Positions 41,922-50,848 of a DNA stretch of 64,000 nt are shown here, piece by piece. Made by a program: the position numbers and the translations under genes. Origin of the DNA: Paenibacillus catalpae (GTDB lineage: Bacteria; Bacillota; Bacilli; Paenibacillales; Paenibacillaceae); assembly GCF_900112695.1 (NCBI RefSeq), contig NZ_FOMT01000004.1, positions 372,001-436,000 of the forward strand. Direction: 5' to 3'. Positions within the stretch are counted from its first letter, which is position 1. Each line of letters opens with the position of its first letter. The notes beneath the pieces are model-generated. The model ran no database searches. It was not told the origin of the DNA and worked only from the letters and a program-made list of their open reading frames with translations.

Positions 41922-41984
41922 ATGTTACTATATCTAACATTTACTACTATAATACTTGACGCTATATTAACGTAATGATAGAAT
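41922..41984 (+). promoter_or_regulatory. Promoter of the SLH amidase with upstream inverted repeat
   Basis: -35 TTGACG (41956-41961), 17-bp spacer, -10 TAGAAT (41979-41984). Just upstream is an inverted repeat ATGTTA-N7-TAACAT (41922-41940). The rest of the gap 41708-41921 is AT-rich with nothing else recognised. Confidence 0.7.
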
Positions 41985-42018
41985 CTCTAACATGTTTACT
42001 AGAAGGAGTTGAAGCATT

Positions 42019-45000
42019 TTGTATAAGCTCAAAAACATTTTAAAGCTCAATAAAGGCCAATCCGCTACAGATATACCCGCCTTACCGGCTGTTAAGCGCA
42101 CCAAGAGCAAAAAGTCGACATTTGCAGCAATCCTCGCTCTTTCCATTGTCATTGCAGGATTAACCCCGTCTAATAGCGCATATGCGTTAACTAAGCTGAC
42201 ATCTAAAAGCGGTACGGAATGGGAATTCCACGACTCCTTCGCGCCTAACCTCGATTCAGGCAGCATTCGCAGAGCGAGCGCTACTCCCGCACAGGGCTTC
42301 GGCAATATTTTCGTACAAGTATCCACCACGCCGGCACCTCGGATGAACAGCCAAATGATGCGAGGCTTTGGACTAGTATTCGACGGCAATGACACATTTG
42401 CCACTACTCAATCCGTTAATCTGGGCGATGTACTTATTACCCGGGATATTTACTTTGACAGCACAAACAACAGAACAAGATTTTTCGACACCTTTACCAA
42501 TACGACCGCTTCGCCCGTTACGGTCAATGTATCTTTCGGCGGATCGCTCGGCTATGGCACTGGTGAAAATTACGGTGCTGTCAAAATGACCTCTAGCGGA
42601 GACTCTTCCATTGCTACCGACGATTCATGGGCACTGATAGGCAATGCGAGAGCAACGGACCGCCCGATCGGCGTCGTTCTTGGTTCTCCTGCTCCGTTTG
42701 AAGGAGCACTGCAAGGTACCGGCAACCAGCAAAAGGATCCTTTCACTACCCCGCTTGCCACTTCGGGCAATGACGCCAACTTCTACGGCTTTATCCATCG
42801 CTTGACGATTGAGCCTGGCCACACCAAATCGCTAGCCAGATATGTGCTGGCTGGTGAAACAGGCGAAGCCGGACTAACCCAAACGGCTGATTCGCTGGAT
42901 CAACTGGCGGAGAATCCCGATTTTGCGGAGCTGACTCCAGCACAGGTATGTACGCTAAGCAACTGGGACTTATCCAATCTGACTGGTTTTGATTCTGCTG
43001 CTTGCGCGGATGTTACCCGCCTTGACATTCCGGCCGCTCCGGCAGTACCGCCTATGGTAACAACCTCCCCTTACGATGTGATTAACAAAAGCATTGAACA
43101 AATGCAGGATGATATGGAGAAAGGCATCACTACCTCCGAAGCCATCACAAAGGCATATCTGGATCGTATTAAAGCGTATGATTTCGGACAGTTAGGCTTC
43201 CATTCCTTCCTCCACGTCTCTGAAACGGCTATCCAGCAAGCCAAGGCAGCGGATCAGGCTCGCAAAGAGGGGAAGACAGGCCAATTGCTTGGTATCCCAA
43301 TTGCTGTCAAGGATATCTATGACACCAAGGATATGCCGACCACCGGCGGGTCCAAAGCACTTGAGGGCTGGCAGCCCAAAACGGACGCTTACCAGATTCA
43401 GAAGCTGAGAGAAGCAGGAGCCGTCATTATCGGCAAAACAAATACTTCGGAATTTGCCAACAGCGGCAGCTTCAGCGAAAGCGGCTGGATGCAGACCTGG
43501 AATGCGCTCTATCCGTCCAAAACCTCGTTTGGATCCAGCGGCGGTCCCGCAGTATCCGTTGCGACAAGCTTTGCGGCAGCAGCCATGGGTACGCAAACCG
43601 GCGTATCGCTGTACGCACCGTCAACAGGCGCTAGTCTGACGACTTTCCGCGGCACGGACGGCATGGCAAGCACGCGCGGCGTGATGCCGCTGACATGGGG
43701 ACAGGACTATGCAGGCCCTATTGCCCGCACCATTACCGACCTATCCTATTTGCTTAATGCAACAACCGGCACCGATCCGCTGGATATGCTGACACAGGAA
43801 GCAGATGAGAAAAGGCCTAGCGACTGGACGGCAGCTCTCGATCGCAATGCCCTGAAAGGCAAGCGTATCGGGTATATCCCATCTTCATTCGTTTCCTCTT
43901 ACGCCGATGACGGCACAGGGGAAGCCGTGAAGAAACATTTTGAAGATCTCGTGGAAGCAGGAGCTACCATGGTTGAAATAAGCGCACCTCCCGGGGGAGG
44001 AACAAGACCCGCAGGAAATGCCGGTTCCGAAGGCTGGGCGCGCTACATCGAACTGCATAAAGACTTCCCTTATGCCAGCGGCGACGAGCTGCTCGCCTCG
44101 CCTAAGTTACTTTTATACAATCAAGGAAGCTTGCAGGTGCGTCCGCGAATGACAGAAAGCCAAGTACAGGACTACATTAATTACAGAACGAACTACAAGA
44201 AAATTATCGCAGATTGGATGGACAAGTACGATGTAGACAGCGTCGTGTATCCAGGATTTATTAGTGATATGTACAACAACGACAGCGCCGCCTCTCAGTT
44301 GAGCTCGGACAGAGCTACCGGAGTACTGACATCTAATGTTGGACTGCCAACTGTTGTCGTGCCTGTAGGCACAAATCCAAACGGCTATTCCATTTCCATG
44401 CAGCTTGTGGGCAAGGCATGGGATGATGCAAACATTCTGGGAATGGGCTACGCACTGGAGCAGCAGACCTTGGCTCGCAGCGTTACAACCTTTGCTCCGG
44501 CGCTGAGCTATCAGCCGGATGACAACGGACCGGCAAATCCAGGCAATGGGCCATCCATGCCAGGTAACGGACCGTCTACACCGGGTAACGGACCGTCCAT
44601 TCCAGATGACAATGAGCCGTCGCCAGAGGTAATCTCGTTTGCCGATACGAAAGGACACTGGGCGAAGGATAGCATCGACTACCTGATCAAGAAGGGATTG
44701 CTGTCCGGGTTCCCGGATAATACCTTCCGTCCAGACCTCGGCACTACCCGCGCCGAAGCCGTGAAGGTGCTGGCAACTCAGCTTGGCCTGAAGCCGCAAA
44801 CGGGCGGTTTTACCGATGTGCCTGCCGGGCACTGGGCTGCAGGCTACATCGGAGCTGCAGAGAAGTCAGGACTCATGACCGGTTATGCTGACGGCACATT
44901 CCGGCCGGATGACCGGCTTAACCGGGAAGAAATGGCCGCACTGGTTGCCAGAGCATTCGAACTAAGCGGCAGTGCTGCCGTTTCATTCTCGGATGTCCAG

Positions 45001-45144
45001 GCAGACTCCTGGTCATACACGTATATTAACGCTCTGACATCCAACAAGATCGTCACAGGATATGCTGATGGCACATTCCGCCCTTCTCAAGATATTACCA
45101 GAGCCGAATTTGCCACCATTATAGCCAGAGTACTGCAACGCTAG
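42019..45144 (+). CDS. Secreted amidase-signature enzyme anchored by three SLH domains
   Basis: 1041 residues, TTG start 42019 about 10 bases after AAGGAG. Order: long signal peptide (cleavage after SAYA, about residue 57), a beta-rich N-terminal domain of unknown type (about 60-330), an amidase-signature domain (about 345-835), a PGNGPS-repeat linker (about 840-868) and three SLH domains (871-1041) that bind pyruvylated wall polymer. The Lys-Ser-Ser triad is complete: Lys431 (GIPIAVKD), Ser506 (GSSGG) and Ser530 (GTQTGVS). The spacings of 75 and 24 are exactly those of mammalian FAAH (142, 217, 241). The usual TGGS at the nucleophile is TGVS. Substrate unknown; probably an extracellular amide hydrolase. 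Confidence 0.87.
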   Translation: MYKLKNILKLNKGQSATDIPALPAVKRTKSKKSTFAAILALSIVIAGLTPSNSAYALTKLTSKSGTEWEFHDSFAPNLDSGSIRRASATPAQGFGNIFVQVSTTPAPRMNSQMMRGFGLVFDGNDTFATTQSVNLGDVLITRDIYFDSTNNRTRFFDTFTNTTASPVTVNVSFGGSLGYGTGENYGAVKMTSSGDSSIATDDSWALIGNARATDRPIGVVLGSPAPFEGALQGTGNQQKDPFTTPLATSGNDANFYGFIHRLTIEPGHTKSLARYVLAGETGEAGLTQTADSLDQLAENPDFAELTPAQVCTLSNWDLSNLTGFDSAACADVTRLDIPAAPAVPPMVTTSPYDVINKSIEQMQDDMEKGITTSEAITKAYLDRIKAYDFGQLGFHSFLHVSETAIQQAKAADQARKEGKTGQLLGIPIAVKDIYDTKDMPTTGGSKALEGWQPKTDAYQIQKLREAGAVIIGKTNTSEFANSGSFSESGWMQTWNALYPSKTSFGSSGGPAVSVATSFAAAAMGTQTGVSLYAPSTGASLTTFRGTDGMASTRGVMPLTWGQDYAGPIARTITDLSYLLNATTGTDPLDMLTQEADEKRPSDWTAALDRNALKGKRIGYIPSSFVSSYADDGTGEAVKKHFEDLVEAGATMVEISAPPGGGTRPAGNAGSEGWARYIELHKDFPYASGDELLASPKLLLYNQGSLQVRPRMTESQVQDYINYRTNYKKIIADWMDKYDVDSVVYPGFISDMYNNDSAASQLSSDRATGVLTSNVGLPTVVVPVGTNPNGYSISMQLVGKAWDDANILGMGYALEQQTLARSVTTFAPALSYQPDDNGPANPGNGPSMPGNGPSTPGNGPSIPDDNEPSPEVISFADTKGHWAKDSIDYLIKKGLLSGFPDNTFRPDLGTTRAEAVKVLATQLGLKPQTGGFTDVPAGHWAAGYIGAAEKSGLMTGYADGTFRPDDRLNREEMAALVARAFELSGSAAVSFSDVQADSWSYTYINALTSNKIVTGYADGTFRPSQDITRAEFATIIARVLQR

Positions 45145-45157
45145 ACAAGAGAAACGG

Positions 45158-45191
45158 AACGGGCGCCTGGATGAGCGCCCGTTTTATTTTT
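45158..45191 (+). terminator. Terminator of the SLH amidase gene
   Basis: A 9-bp stem AACGGGCGC/GCGCCCGTT, then TTTATTTTT. Confidence 0.85.
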
Positions 45192-45401
45192 ATGAAGACC
45201 AAAATACTGGCGGCCATTCCCTAGCAACTTTCACTCCTACTCCACGTCTAAGAGGTAACTTTATTCAGACTGCGAGCTGACTTTATGAGAAAGATGTTTT
45301 ATCGGTTCATTTTGAGGTGCAATAAATGAATGACAACAGGTGACTGCCGACCAGCGGTTATCATGATGTAATATAATTTTTAAAAAAAACGGAGGAAAGT
45401 C

Positions 45402-45683
45402 ATGGAGAATGAAAAATGCGACTTGATACACCAGAACGGTGTCAAAGAGAAGAAATTTGAAGTGATAGACGGCTACACCATCAAGTACCACGCAAACGGG
45501 AAAACATTATGGTCAAAGGGAAAAATGCTTGACGATCAGCCGGAAGGCTATTGGGAATGGTATCGTGTCGATGGAACCATAAAGCGTTCGGGGTATTTTG
45601 AGAAGGGCGAGCCCGTTGGTGAATGGGTCACCTATGACAGCAAGGGGAATAAATACAAAACGACGAATCGATCGCCGAATTAA
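45402..45683 (+). CDS. YwqK-like MORN-repeat protein
   Basis: 93 residues with two to three MORN-like beta-hairpins (YHANGKTLWSKGKM, PEGYWEWYRVDGTIKRSGYF, PVGEWVTYDSKGN). Bacillus YwqK is an antitoxin of an LXG-toxin locus, but no LXG toxin is present here, so an immunity role is only a possibility. ATG 45402 has ACGGAGGAAAG upstream. It stands alone between two strong terminators. Confidence 0.75.
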   Translation: MENEKCDLIHQNGVKEKKFEVIDGYTIKYHANGKTLWSKGKMLDDQPEGYWEWYRVDGTIKRSGYFEKGEPVGEWVTYDSKGNKYKTTNRSPN

Positions 45684-45692
45684 ATAGCGGTT

Positions 45693-45729
45693 AAAAGGGT
45701 CAGGAATCCGAAATTGTCCTGACCCTTTT
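45693..45729. terminator. Convergent terminator between YwqK-like and TagO-like genes
   Basis: Stem AAAAGGGTCAGGA/TCCTGACCCTTTT with a short inner loop and T-runs in both directions. Confidence 0.85.
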
Positions 45730-45737
45730 CCTAATTC

Positions 45738-46712
45738 TTAAATTTGCACCAGCATAAGTATAATAGAGGACAAGCCCATGCATGTGCCCATTAAGCACAG
45801 CACCATTAGAGCCTGCTTATGATTTAACCCCGCCCGCAGCAATCGGTAATGAGCCTGACTCGCGTCGGCTTGGTAAATCGCTTTTCCTTGCAGAAATCGT
45901 TTGAGCATTACATACAGGTTGTCGAATATCGGAACGCCTAATGCAAGAATCGGAATAAGAATAGAGAGAACCGTTGCTTGCTTGAAGGCACCATCCAATG
46001 AAATGACAGCCAGCATAAATCCAAGGAAAGTGGCTCCCGCATCACCCATAAATATTTTGGCAGGAGGTTTGTTGAATTTTAAATACGCTAAAGTTATACC
46101 TACTAAAATAATAGCCATATTAGCGGAGTTCGACTGCCCCATCGCTAATGCCACAATGAACAAGGTCATTGCAGATATTGCAGACAGCCCGCCCGCCAGT
46201 CCATCCAATCCATCTGAGAAGTTAATGACCGTCGTCACGCCAAAGATCCAAAGCGTGGTTAGAATAAATTGCAAAATGACAGGAAGCTCAACATATTCAC
46301 CGGAAAACGGATTAACGAAGCCGGTAAACACGACGCCTGCGGCGTAAACCAATACAGCAGCCGACAGCTGAACGATCAGTTTGGGCAGAGCAGGAAAGTC
46401 TTTTCCTTTTGTCTTATACCAGTCATCAACCGTGCCTATCGCCAGCAGCAATATTCCGCCTAGAAAAATCGCCCCTGTTTGCATGGAGAAATCCCGAACC
46501 ACGACCAAGTAAGCGACAAAGAAACCGATAAATATAGCATAACCAGCCGTAAGCGGAATAGGCTTCCGGTGCAGCTTACGCTCAACATCTTTTCTAGGCT
46601 TGTCCACAAAATCGATTCTAAACGCAAGGCTACTGAATGGAGGAATTAATACGAGTACCGTAACAAAAGACAACAAAAAAGCAAGAATATACAGAATTGC
46701 TATCACCACCAT
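45738..46712 (-). CDS. tagO: Undecaprenyl-phosphate GlcNAc-1-phosphate transferase (TagO/WecA/MraY family)
   Basis: 324 residues with about ten membrane helices. Family motifs: the first cytoplasmic loop with HRKPIPLTAGYAIF, GTVDDWYKTKG (DDxx metal site), TVINFSDGLDGLAGG (catalytic NxxDGxDGL) and KIFMGDAGATFLGF. It attaches GlcNAc-1-P to undecaprenyl phosphate, opening teichoic, teichuronic or other wall-glycan synthesis; the SLH-binding polymer is a possible user. ATG 46712 is preferred: the in-frame ATG at 46733 coincides with the expected transcription start after the TATAAT at 46736-46741. The tagO name reflects the family; the exact glycan is unknown. Confidence 0.82.
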   Translation of the reverse strand: MVVIAILYILAFLLSFVTVLVLIPPFSSLAFRIDFVDKPRKDVERKLHRKPIPLTAGYAIFIGFFVAYLVVVRDFSMQTGAIFLGGILLLAIGTVDDWYKTKGKDFPALPKLIVQLSAAVLVYAAGVVFTGFVNPFSGEYVELPVILQFILTTLWIFGVTTVINFSDGLDGLAGGLSAISAMTLFIVALAMGQSNSANMAIILVGITLAYLKFNKPPAKIFMGDAGATFLGFMLAVISLDGAFKQATVLSILIPILALGVPIFDNLYVMLKRFLQGKAIYQADASQAHYRLLRAGLNHKQALMVLCLMGTCMGLSSIILMLVQI

Positions 46713-46735
46713 ATGTAGAAATACCTTATACATAA

Positions 46736-46763
46736 ATTATACAAGGAGCTCGAAGAGTGTCGA
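46736..46763 (-). promoter_or_regulatory. Promoter of the TagO-like gene
   Basis: -35 TCGACA (46758-46763), 16-bp spacer, -10 TATAAT (46736-46741). A second TGTCGACTGA copy lies 24 bases further upstream. Confidence 0.55.
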
Positions 46764-46820
46764 CTGATGATTCACTGACTGTCGACTGACGCTGGGTTTC
46801 GGTGAATCGCAAGTCAAATC

Positions 46821-46888
46821 AAAAAAGAGGCTGCAACAGCCTGCCTCCCGGCTGCTGTCACAACCCCCATCCCCGCGTTCAAGCGCAG
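46821..46888 (-). terminator. Terminator-type repeat element, copy C (diverged)
   Basis: In the transcript of the alpha/beta hydrolase gene a GCGC...GCG mini-hairpin is followed by a GC-rich stem (inner GGCTG/CAGCC) and TTTTTT. It aligns with the copies at 22995-23058 and 48041-48105 but has more mismatches in the stem. Confidence 0.65.
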
Positions 46889-46917
46889 TTTCCCTCGAAT
46901 TTAATGCCAACCTCAGA

Positions 46918-47934
46918 TCAATTAACGGGCACCTTCAGCTCGGACAGCTTCAACAATTCACGCACCACTGCGCCTGGTTGGTAGCTGTGAATGTAATGGG
47001 AGCTGCTTGGAACAATGATTTGTTTGCCGGATCGGGACCATGAGGGTAGTGCTGCTTGGCTATTCTCCCAGGCTTTATCCTTGCCAAGCTTGCCGAAATA
47101 GTCCGCCGTCAAGACAGTCAAAGGGATGTCCAGCGGCTTCTTATCAGCGAGAATAATCTTGGCATTGGCGCGGCTTTGACGAATTTCGTCCGTCATATTC
47201 CGGTTCCCCGCCTTGAGCAGCATAGCTTTGTTGCTCAGCGCCTTCAGGTCGCCGGGGAGCAAGCGTAGTCCGTTGCTTTGATCGTTCGCCCATTCGGAGA
47301 AGCCATTTACTTGAAATAACGCCCGTAACGCGCCTATGTTTCGAAGCGCCCGATAACCGTACGAAATGACCGTATAACCATCTTGCCTTGCATAATATTC
47401 CGGACTTCCGCCTTCGATCAGCAGAATCCCCTTTACTTCGCCTGGATACTGCTGCGCATATCGAATGGTTTCAAGAGAGCCTAGCGAATGGCCAACAAAT
47501 ATATAAGGCGGCTTCAGATTCGCGGCGCGAAGCAGCTCGTGAATCTCGTTTGTAATCGTATCGATATCCCTTTTCCTGTCCGTTGTATCGCTGAAGCCGT
47601 AACCAAACCGATCATATACGGCGACTTTGACATGCGGCTCCAGCCCTTTATACAGCGGAGAAAAATCGGCGTACGGATTCGGCGTTCCCCATCCGGAAGC
47701 GAACACGACGGTTGTGTCCCCTTGTCCCCCAACGTACAGATGCATCTTATTCCCGGCGACGTCATACAGCTTGCCGACCGGCTTATAAGACCTCGCGTCT
47801 TGCGCTGAACCATACCATTGATAGAGCGATCCAACCCCTATTAGAGTTAACAGCAAAACAAGAAAGTAAAGCGCAATTTTCCAAACCCGTCTCCACACAC
47901 GCAAGCGGCTCCCCCCCATGAACTTCATCAGCAC
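46918..47934 (-). CDS. Alpha/beta hydrolase with N-terminal membrane anchor
   Basis: 338 residues. One N-terminal membrane helix (KIALYFLVLLLTLIGVGSLYQW) places the enzyme outside the membrane. The hydrolase core has YDRFGYGFSD, the nucleophile elbow GHSLGSLETIRYA (Ser) and a late SSHYIHSYQP with the catalytic His. Substrate unknown; such proteins act as esterases or lactonases. It sits between two copies of the same terminator-type element. Confidence 0.85.
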   Translation of the reverse strand: MLMKFMGGSRLRVWRRVWKIALYFLVLLLTLIGVGSLYQWYGSAQDARSYKPVGKLYDVAGNKMHLYVGGQGDTTVVFASGWGTPNPYADFSPLYKGLEPHVKVAVYDRFGYGFSDTTDRKRDIDTITNEIHELLRAANLKPPYIFVGHSLGSLETIRYAQQYPGEVKGILLIEGGSPEYYARQDGYTVISYGYRALRNIGALRALFQVNGFSEWANDQSNGLRLLPGDLKALSNKAMLLKAGNRNMTDEIRQSRANAKIILADKKPLDIPLTVLTADYFGKLGKDKAWENSQAALPSWSRSGKQIIVPSSSHYIHSYQPGAVVRELLKLSELKVPVN

Positions 47935-48040
47935 GGATTACACTGGATCCCTTTATTTTATTGGAAACGAATGGATATTTAACCGGCCTCCGGTGAAGGA
48001 ATCGTCTCGACCTTGGTCCAGTTATTAAAGATCAATTGAA

Positions 48041-48105
48041 AAAGGGCTGCAGCAGGTCATTTACTTCTGACCTGTTGCAGCCCTCAATCCCGCGTCTAAC
48101 GCAGC
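48041..48105 (-). terminator. Terminator-type repeat element, copy B
   Basis: A 16-bp near-perfect stem GGGCTGCAGCAGGTCA/TGACCTGTTGCAGCCC, preceded in the GMC transcript by mini-hairpin GCGT-CTA-ACGC and followed by TTTTTC. Shares sequence and layout with copies A and C. Confidence 0.82.
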
Positions 48106-48118
48106 TTTTTATTCATTG

Positions 48119-50224
48119 TTACAGTTTCACCAGGTTATCCGCGGTACGGAAAGCCAAGGCCATAATCGTCAGCACCGGGTTAACGCCTCCGTTGGTCACG
48201 TGAACGGATCCATCACTCACCCATAGATTGTCGTATCCGTGCACTCGTCCAAATGGATCGGTGACGGATGTCGCAGGATCGTTCCCCATGCGCAGTGTAC
48301 CCGCCTGATGTTGTCCTGCGCTTAACCCTCCGCCGGGCCTCGTTTGCCAAACTTCGCGTGCTCCGGCAGCCCACAGCCACTTTTCCGCTTGCTCTCCAAG
48401 CAAAGCCGCAGCTCGCAGGGACTCGGGATGCACGCTGCCGGAAAGGTAAGCAACCGGCATGCCAAAACGGTCCTTAACCGACTTCGACAGCTGCACCCTG
48501 GACTCGGCGTTTGGAATCTCTTGAATCGGGCCTTGTATTTGGCTCGTGCGCAAGAAGGTATCTCTCATCGTTTCTTTGCCTTTAATCCCCCATCTTGCCG
48601 CGTTCGGCGAAAGCGCCCGATACCAATGGATAAGAGGCAGCCGGGTAAACTCGTTAGCGAGCAGCCCTCCGCCGATAATTCCCTTATTGCTATGTTCAGC
48701 GCTGAAAGTCGCTATGCTGACCCCTGGACCAAGGCCGTCCTGAACCACCTCGTCAAAAAGCCCATAAGCGCCGGAATAAACATGACCCTGCAGGTTTCTT
48801 CCGACCTGGCCGTGCCGGTTGCCAATTCCGTCCGGCTCCGAATCGCTTGCGGAATGAAGAAGGAGCCGCGCGCTTTCGATTGCTCCCGCAGCAACGATCG
48901 TCTGCCCTGCCCGTATTTGCCGCCGATGGACCGAACCCTTCGATTGCTGCACGAGGCGGACTCCGGTCGCATGCTTTCCTCCTTCGGTGTCGATGTGCTC
49001 GACGATCGTATCGCAGATCAGATCGCAATTACCCGTAGCCAACGCTCTTACCAGCATCGTGTTATGCCCGCCGTTTTTGCTATTCGTCGGACAAGCAAAT
49101 CCGACGCATTGGCCGCACCTGCCGCAAGCCTGCCGGCCATCCCTTTCAACGGAGTTGATAAGAAGCGGTACCGCACCAGAATGCCAGCCCAGCTTTTGGG
49201 CAGCGCCGGCTAACCGTTCAGCTTCCAGCGTCATAGGCATAGCGGGCATGGGATAAGCATTTTGCCGCTTGCCTCTCCCAGGATGGGCGCTTCCGTCCCC
49301 GGATACGCCAACCTCCCATTCCGCGCGCTCGTAATAAGGTTCAAGATCTTCATAACGAATCGGCCAGTCGCTAAGCGAGCTTCCTTCTGGCACTCCGTAA
49401 CGGCTTGCCATGCGGAAATCTTCCGGATGAAAACGCCACGCCTGCGCCCCGTAAACGCGGGTTCCTCCCCCAACCGTCATCGCATTATTGTGATAATCGC
49501 CATCAATAGGCAGCGTAATCCGCTCGCCGCCATTGGCGAGTGCAATCGTGCGGGGGTTGCCTTCCAGATCCGGTCCCGTGTTATGTCCATATTTGCTAAT
49601 GCGGTGATTCCGAAGGTGATCCCTGCCAACCTGATCGTAACGCAGCCAGCTGCCGCGCTCGACGACAAGCACCTGCATTCCCGCTTCTGCCAGGACAGCC
49701 GCTGCTACCGATCCCCCTGCTCCTGCTCCGATCACGACAGCATCATACCGGTCCCTCAGCTGCTCAAGCGATTTTTGCGGAAAATCGGCTTCAGGGGCCG
49801 GCGCAGCCGTTCCCGCCGCGGGGCCGGGACGAAAGCCTATCATATCCCATGACTGTCCTTCTCTATTACCTCCCGCTTCCGGACTACCATAATAACCTTC
49901 TGCAGTTAGATTCAATAACGTATCGAAAAATAGCTTTGACGAAACAGGCCAGTCCCGGAAGGCATCGAGCTCCGCTTCCTTTAGCAGTTGATCCTGCTCA
50001 TCGGCCGACAAATCGGAAAACGGCTTCTCATGTAGCGATAATGCTTCCTCTTGCAACGAGTGGAGTCCCGTTTCAATAACCTTCGTCCAATCTGCTGCAC
50101 CTGTCGCGGCATATTGCTCCAAATAGGTTAAAACGCCCGCTTCACTCGCTGACTGCCAATCATCCTTAGGAATCATTCTGTCCGTAACCGCTTTCAACAG
50201 AGAACCTGCATCATATTGACTCAT
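48119..50224 (-). CDS. GMC-family oxidoreductase fused to a gluconate 2-dehydrogenase subunit 3-like domain
   Basis: 701 residues. The first 130 or so residues are helical and resemble gluconate 2-dehydrogenase subunit 3 (LLKAVTDRMIPKDD...). Then comes a GMC flavoprotein with the FAD motif VVIGAGAGGSVAAAVLAEAG, a GGTRVYGAQAWRF loop and a C-terminal NPVLTIMALAFRTADNLV helix. A Cys cluster ACGRCGQCVGFACP sits in the middle, as in membrane sugar/polyol dehydrogenases. No signal peptide is seen and no cytochrome partner is adjacent. The substrate is likely an alcohol or sugar. Confidence 0.85.
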   Translation of the reverse strand: MSQYDAGSLLKAVTDRMIPKDDWQSASEAGVLTYLEQYAATGAADWTKVIETGLHSLQEEALSLHEKPFSDLSADEQDQLLKEAELDAFRDWPVSSKLFFDTLLNLTAEGYYGSPEAGGNREGQSWDMIGFRPGPAAGTAAPAPEADFPQKSLEQLRDRYDAVVIGAGAGGSVAAAVLAEAGMQVLVVERGSWLRYDQVGRDHLRNHRISKYGHNTGPDLEGNPRTIALANGGERITLPIDGDYHNNAMTVGGGTRVYGAQAWRFHPEDFRMASRYGVPEGSSLSDWPIRYEDLEPYYERAEWEVGVSGDGSAHPGRGKRQNAYPMPAMPMTLEAERLAGAAQKLGWHSGAVPLLINSVERDGRQACGRCGQCVGFACPTNSKNGGHNTMLVRALATGNCDLICDTIVEHIDTEGGKHATGVRLVQQSKGSVHRRQIRAGQTIVAAGAIESARLLLHSASDSEPDGIGNRHGQVGRNLQGHVYSGAYGLFDEVVQDGLGPGVSIATFSAEHSNKGIIGGGLLANEFTRLPLIHWYRALSPNAARWGIKGKETMRDTFLRTSQIQGPIQEIPNAESRVQLSKSVKDRFGMPVAYLSGSVHPESLRAAALLGEQAEKWLWAAGAREVWQTRPGGGLSAGQHQAGTLRMGNDPATSVTDPFGRVHGYDNLWVSDGSVHVTNGGVNPVLTIMALAFRTADNLVKL

Positions 50225-50329
50225 TCCCTTGACCCCTCCCTGATTCTAGCTACCTCTTCATCATAATCTGTTCTCCTCGTTTTTCAATGCCTATATCTAA
50301 CTAATTTCGGCTTAGCAGGTAGCGAGGAG

Positions 50330-50635
50330 CCAACCTTTTATGACGCCAATCTCGAGAAAGTCGTTAGATCGTCTTTGGGTAAAACAAACGACGAACCGCT
50401 TACCCAAGCGGATATGCAATCCCTTACCGTTTTAACTGCAAATCACAAGAACATTAAGGACCTGCGAGGACTGGAGTATGCTGTCAATCTAACAGAAATT
50501 TATTTGAACTTTAATGACATTACAGATTTAACACCACTAAAGTCAGCAATCCTTCACGTACGACGCTCCCCTATTGCAAAAAAACAACACTTCAACGGTG
50601 CGTTTTGTGTCGGAGCAGTTGAACGCCTCTATTGA
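50330..50635 (+). pseudogene. Remnant of an internalin-like leucine-rich-repeat protein
   Basis: The frame carries a typical N-cap and first repeat of an LRR surface protein (FYDANLEKVVRSSLGK, then IKDLRGLEYAVNLTEIYL and DITDLTPL), but has no signal peptide, no start with a ribosome binding site, and breaks after one and a half repeats into unrelated residues. Downstream to 50690 another frame (TVRFVSEQLNASIEYLASKK) looks like the tail of a different gene. The whole 50225-50700 stretch appears to be decayed coding DNA. Confidence 0.6.
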
Positions 50636-50708
50636 GTACCTGGCCAGCAAAAAACGGCAATTATTTTTAAGAATGCCTCAAACTGAATAAACCTCTTATG
50701 AACAGCAG

Positions 50709-50743
50709 AAAGCCGTCGAATCCGCGAGGATTCGGCGGCTTTT
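50709..50743 (+). terminator. Terminator after the decayed region
   Basis: A 15-bp stem AAAGCCGTCGAATCC/GGATTCGGCGGCTTT (one mismatch) with loop GCGA. It probably belonged to the lost gene. Confidence 0.75.
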
Positions 50744-50848
50744 CAGGTTAAATTAGAATGAATTAGGAATCTCCGCAACGGTCTGGTCACAATTGCGTAG
50801 TAGACGAGTAACCATATTCTAAGTATGAAAGAAATGAGGTTCACAGGC

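Noticed and set aside
44113..44832. 239-codon open frame antisense to the SLH amidase linker and SLH region
   Set aside because: Opposite to clear SLH repeats; no start signal.
48344..49213. 289-codon open frame antisense to the GMC oxidoreductase
   Set aside because: Same reasons; the GMC gene covers it with complete FAD motifs.
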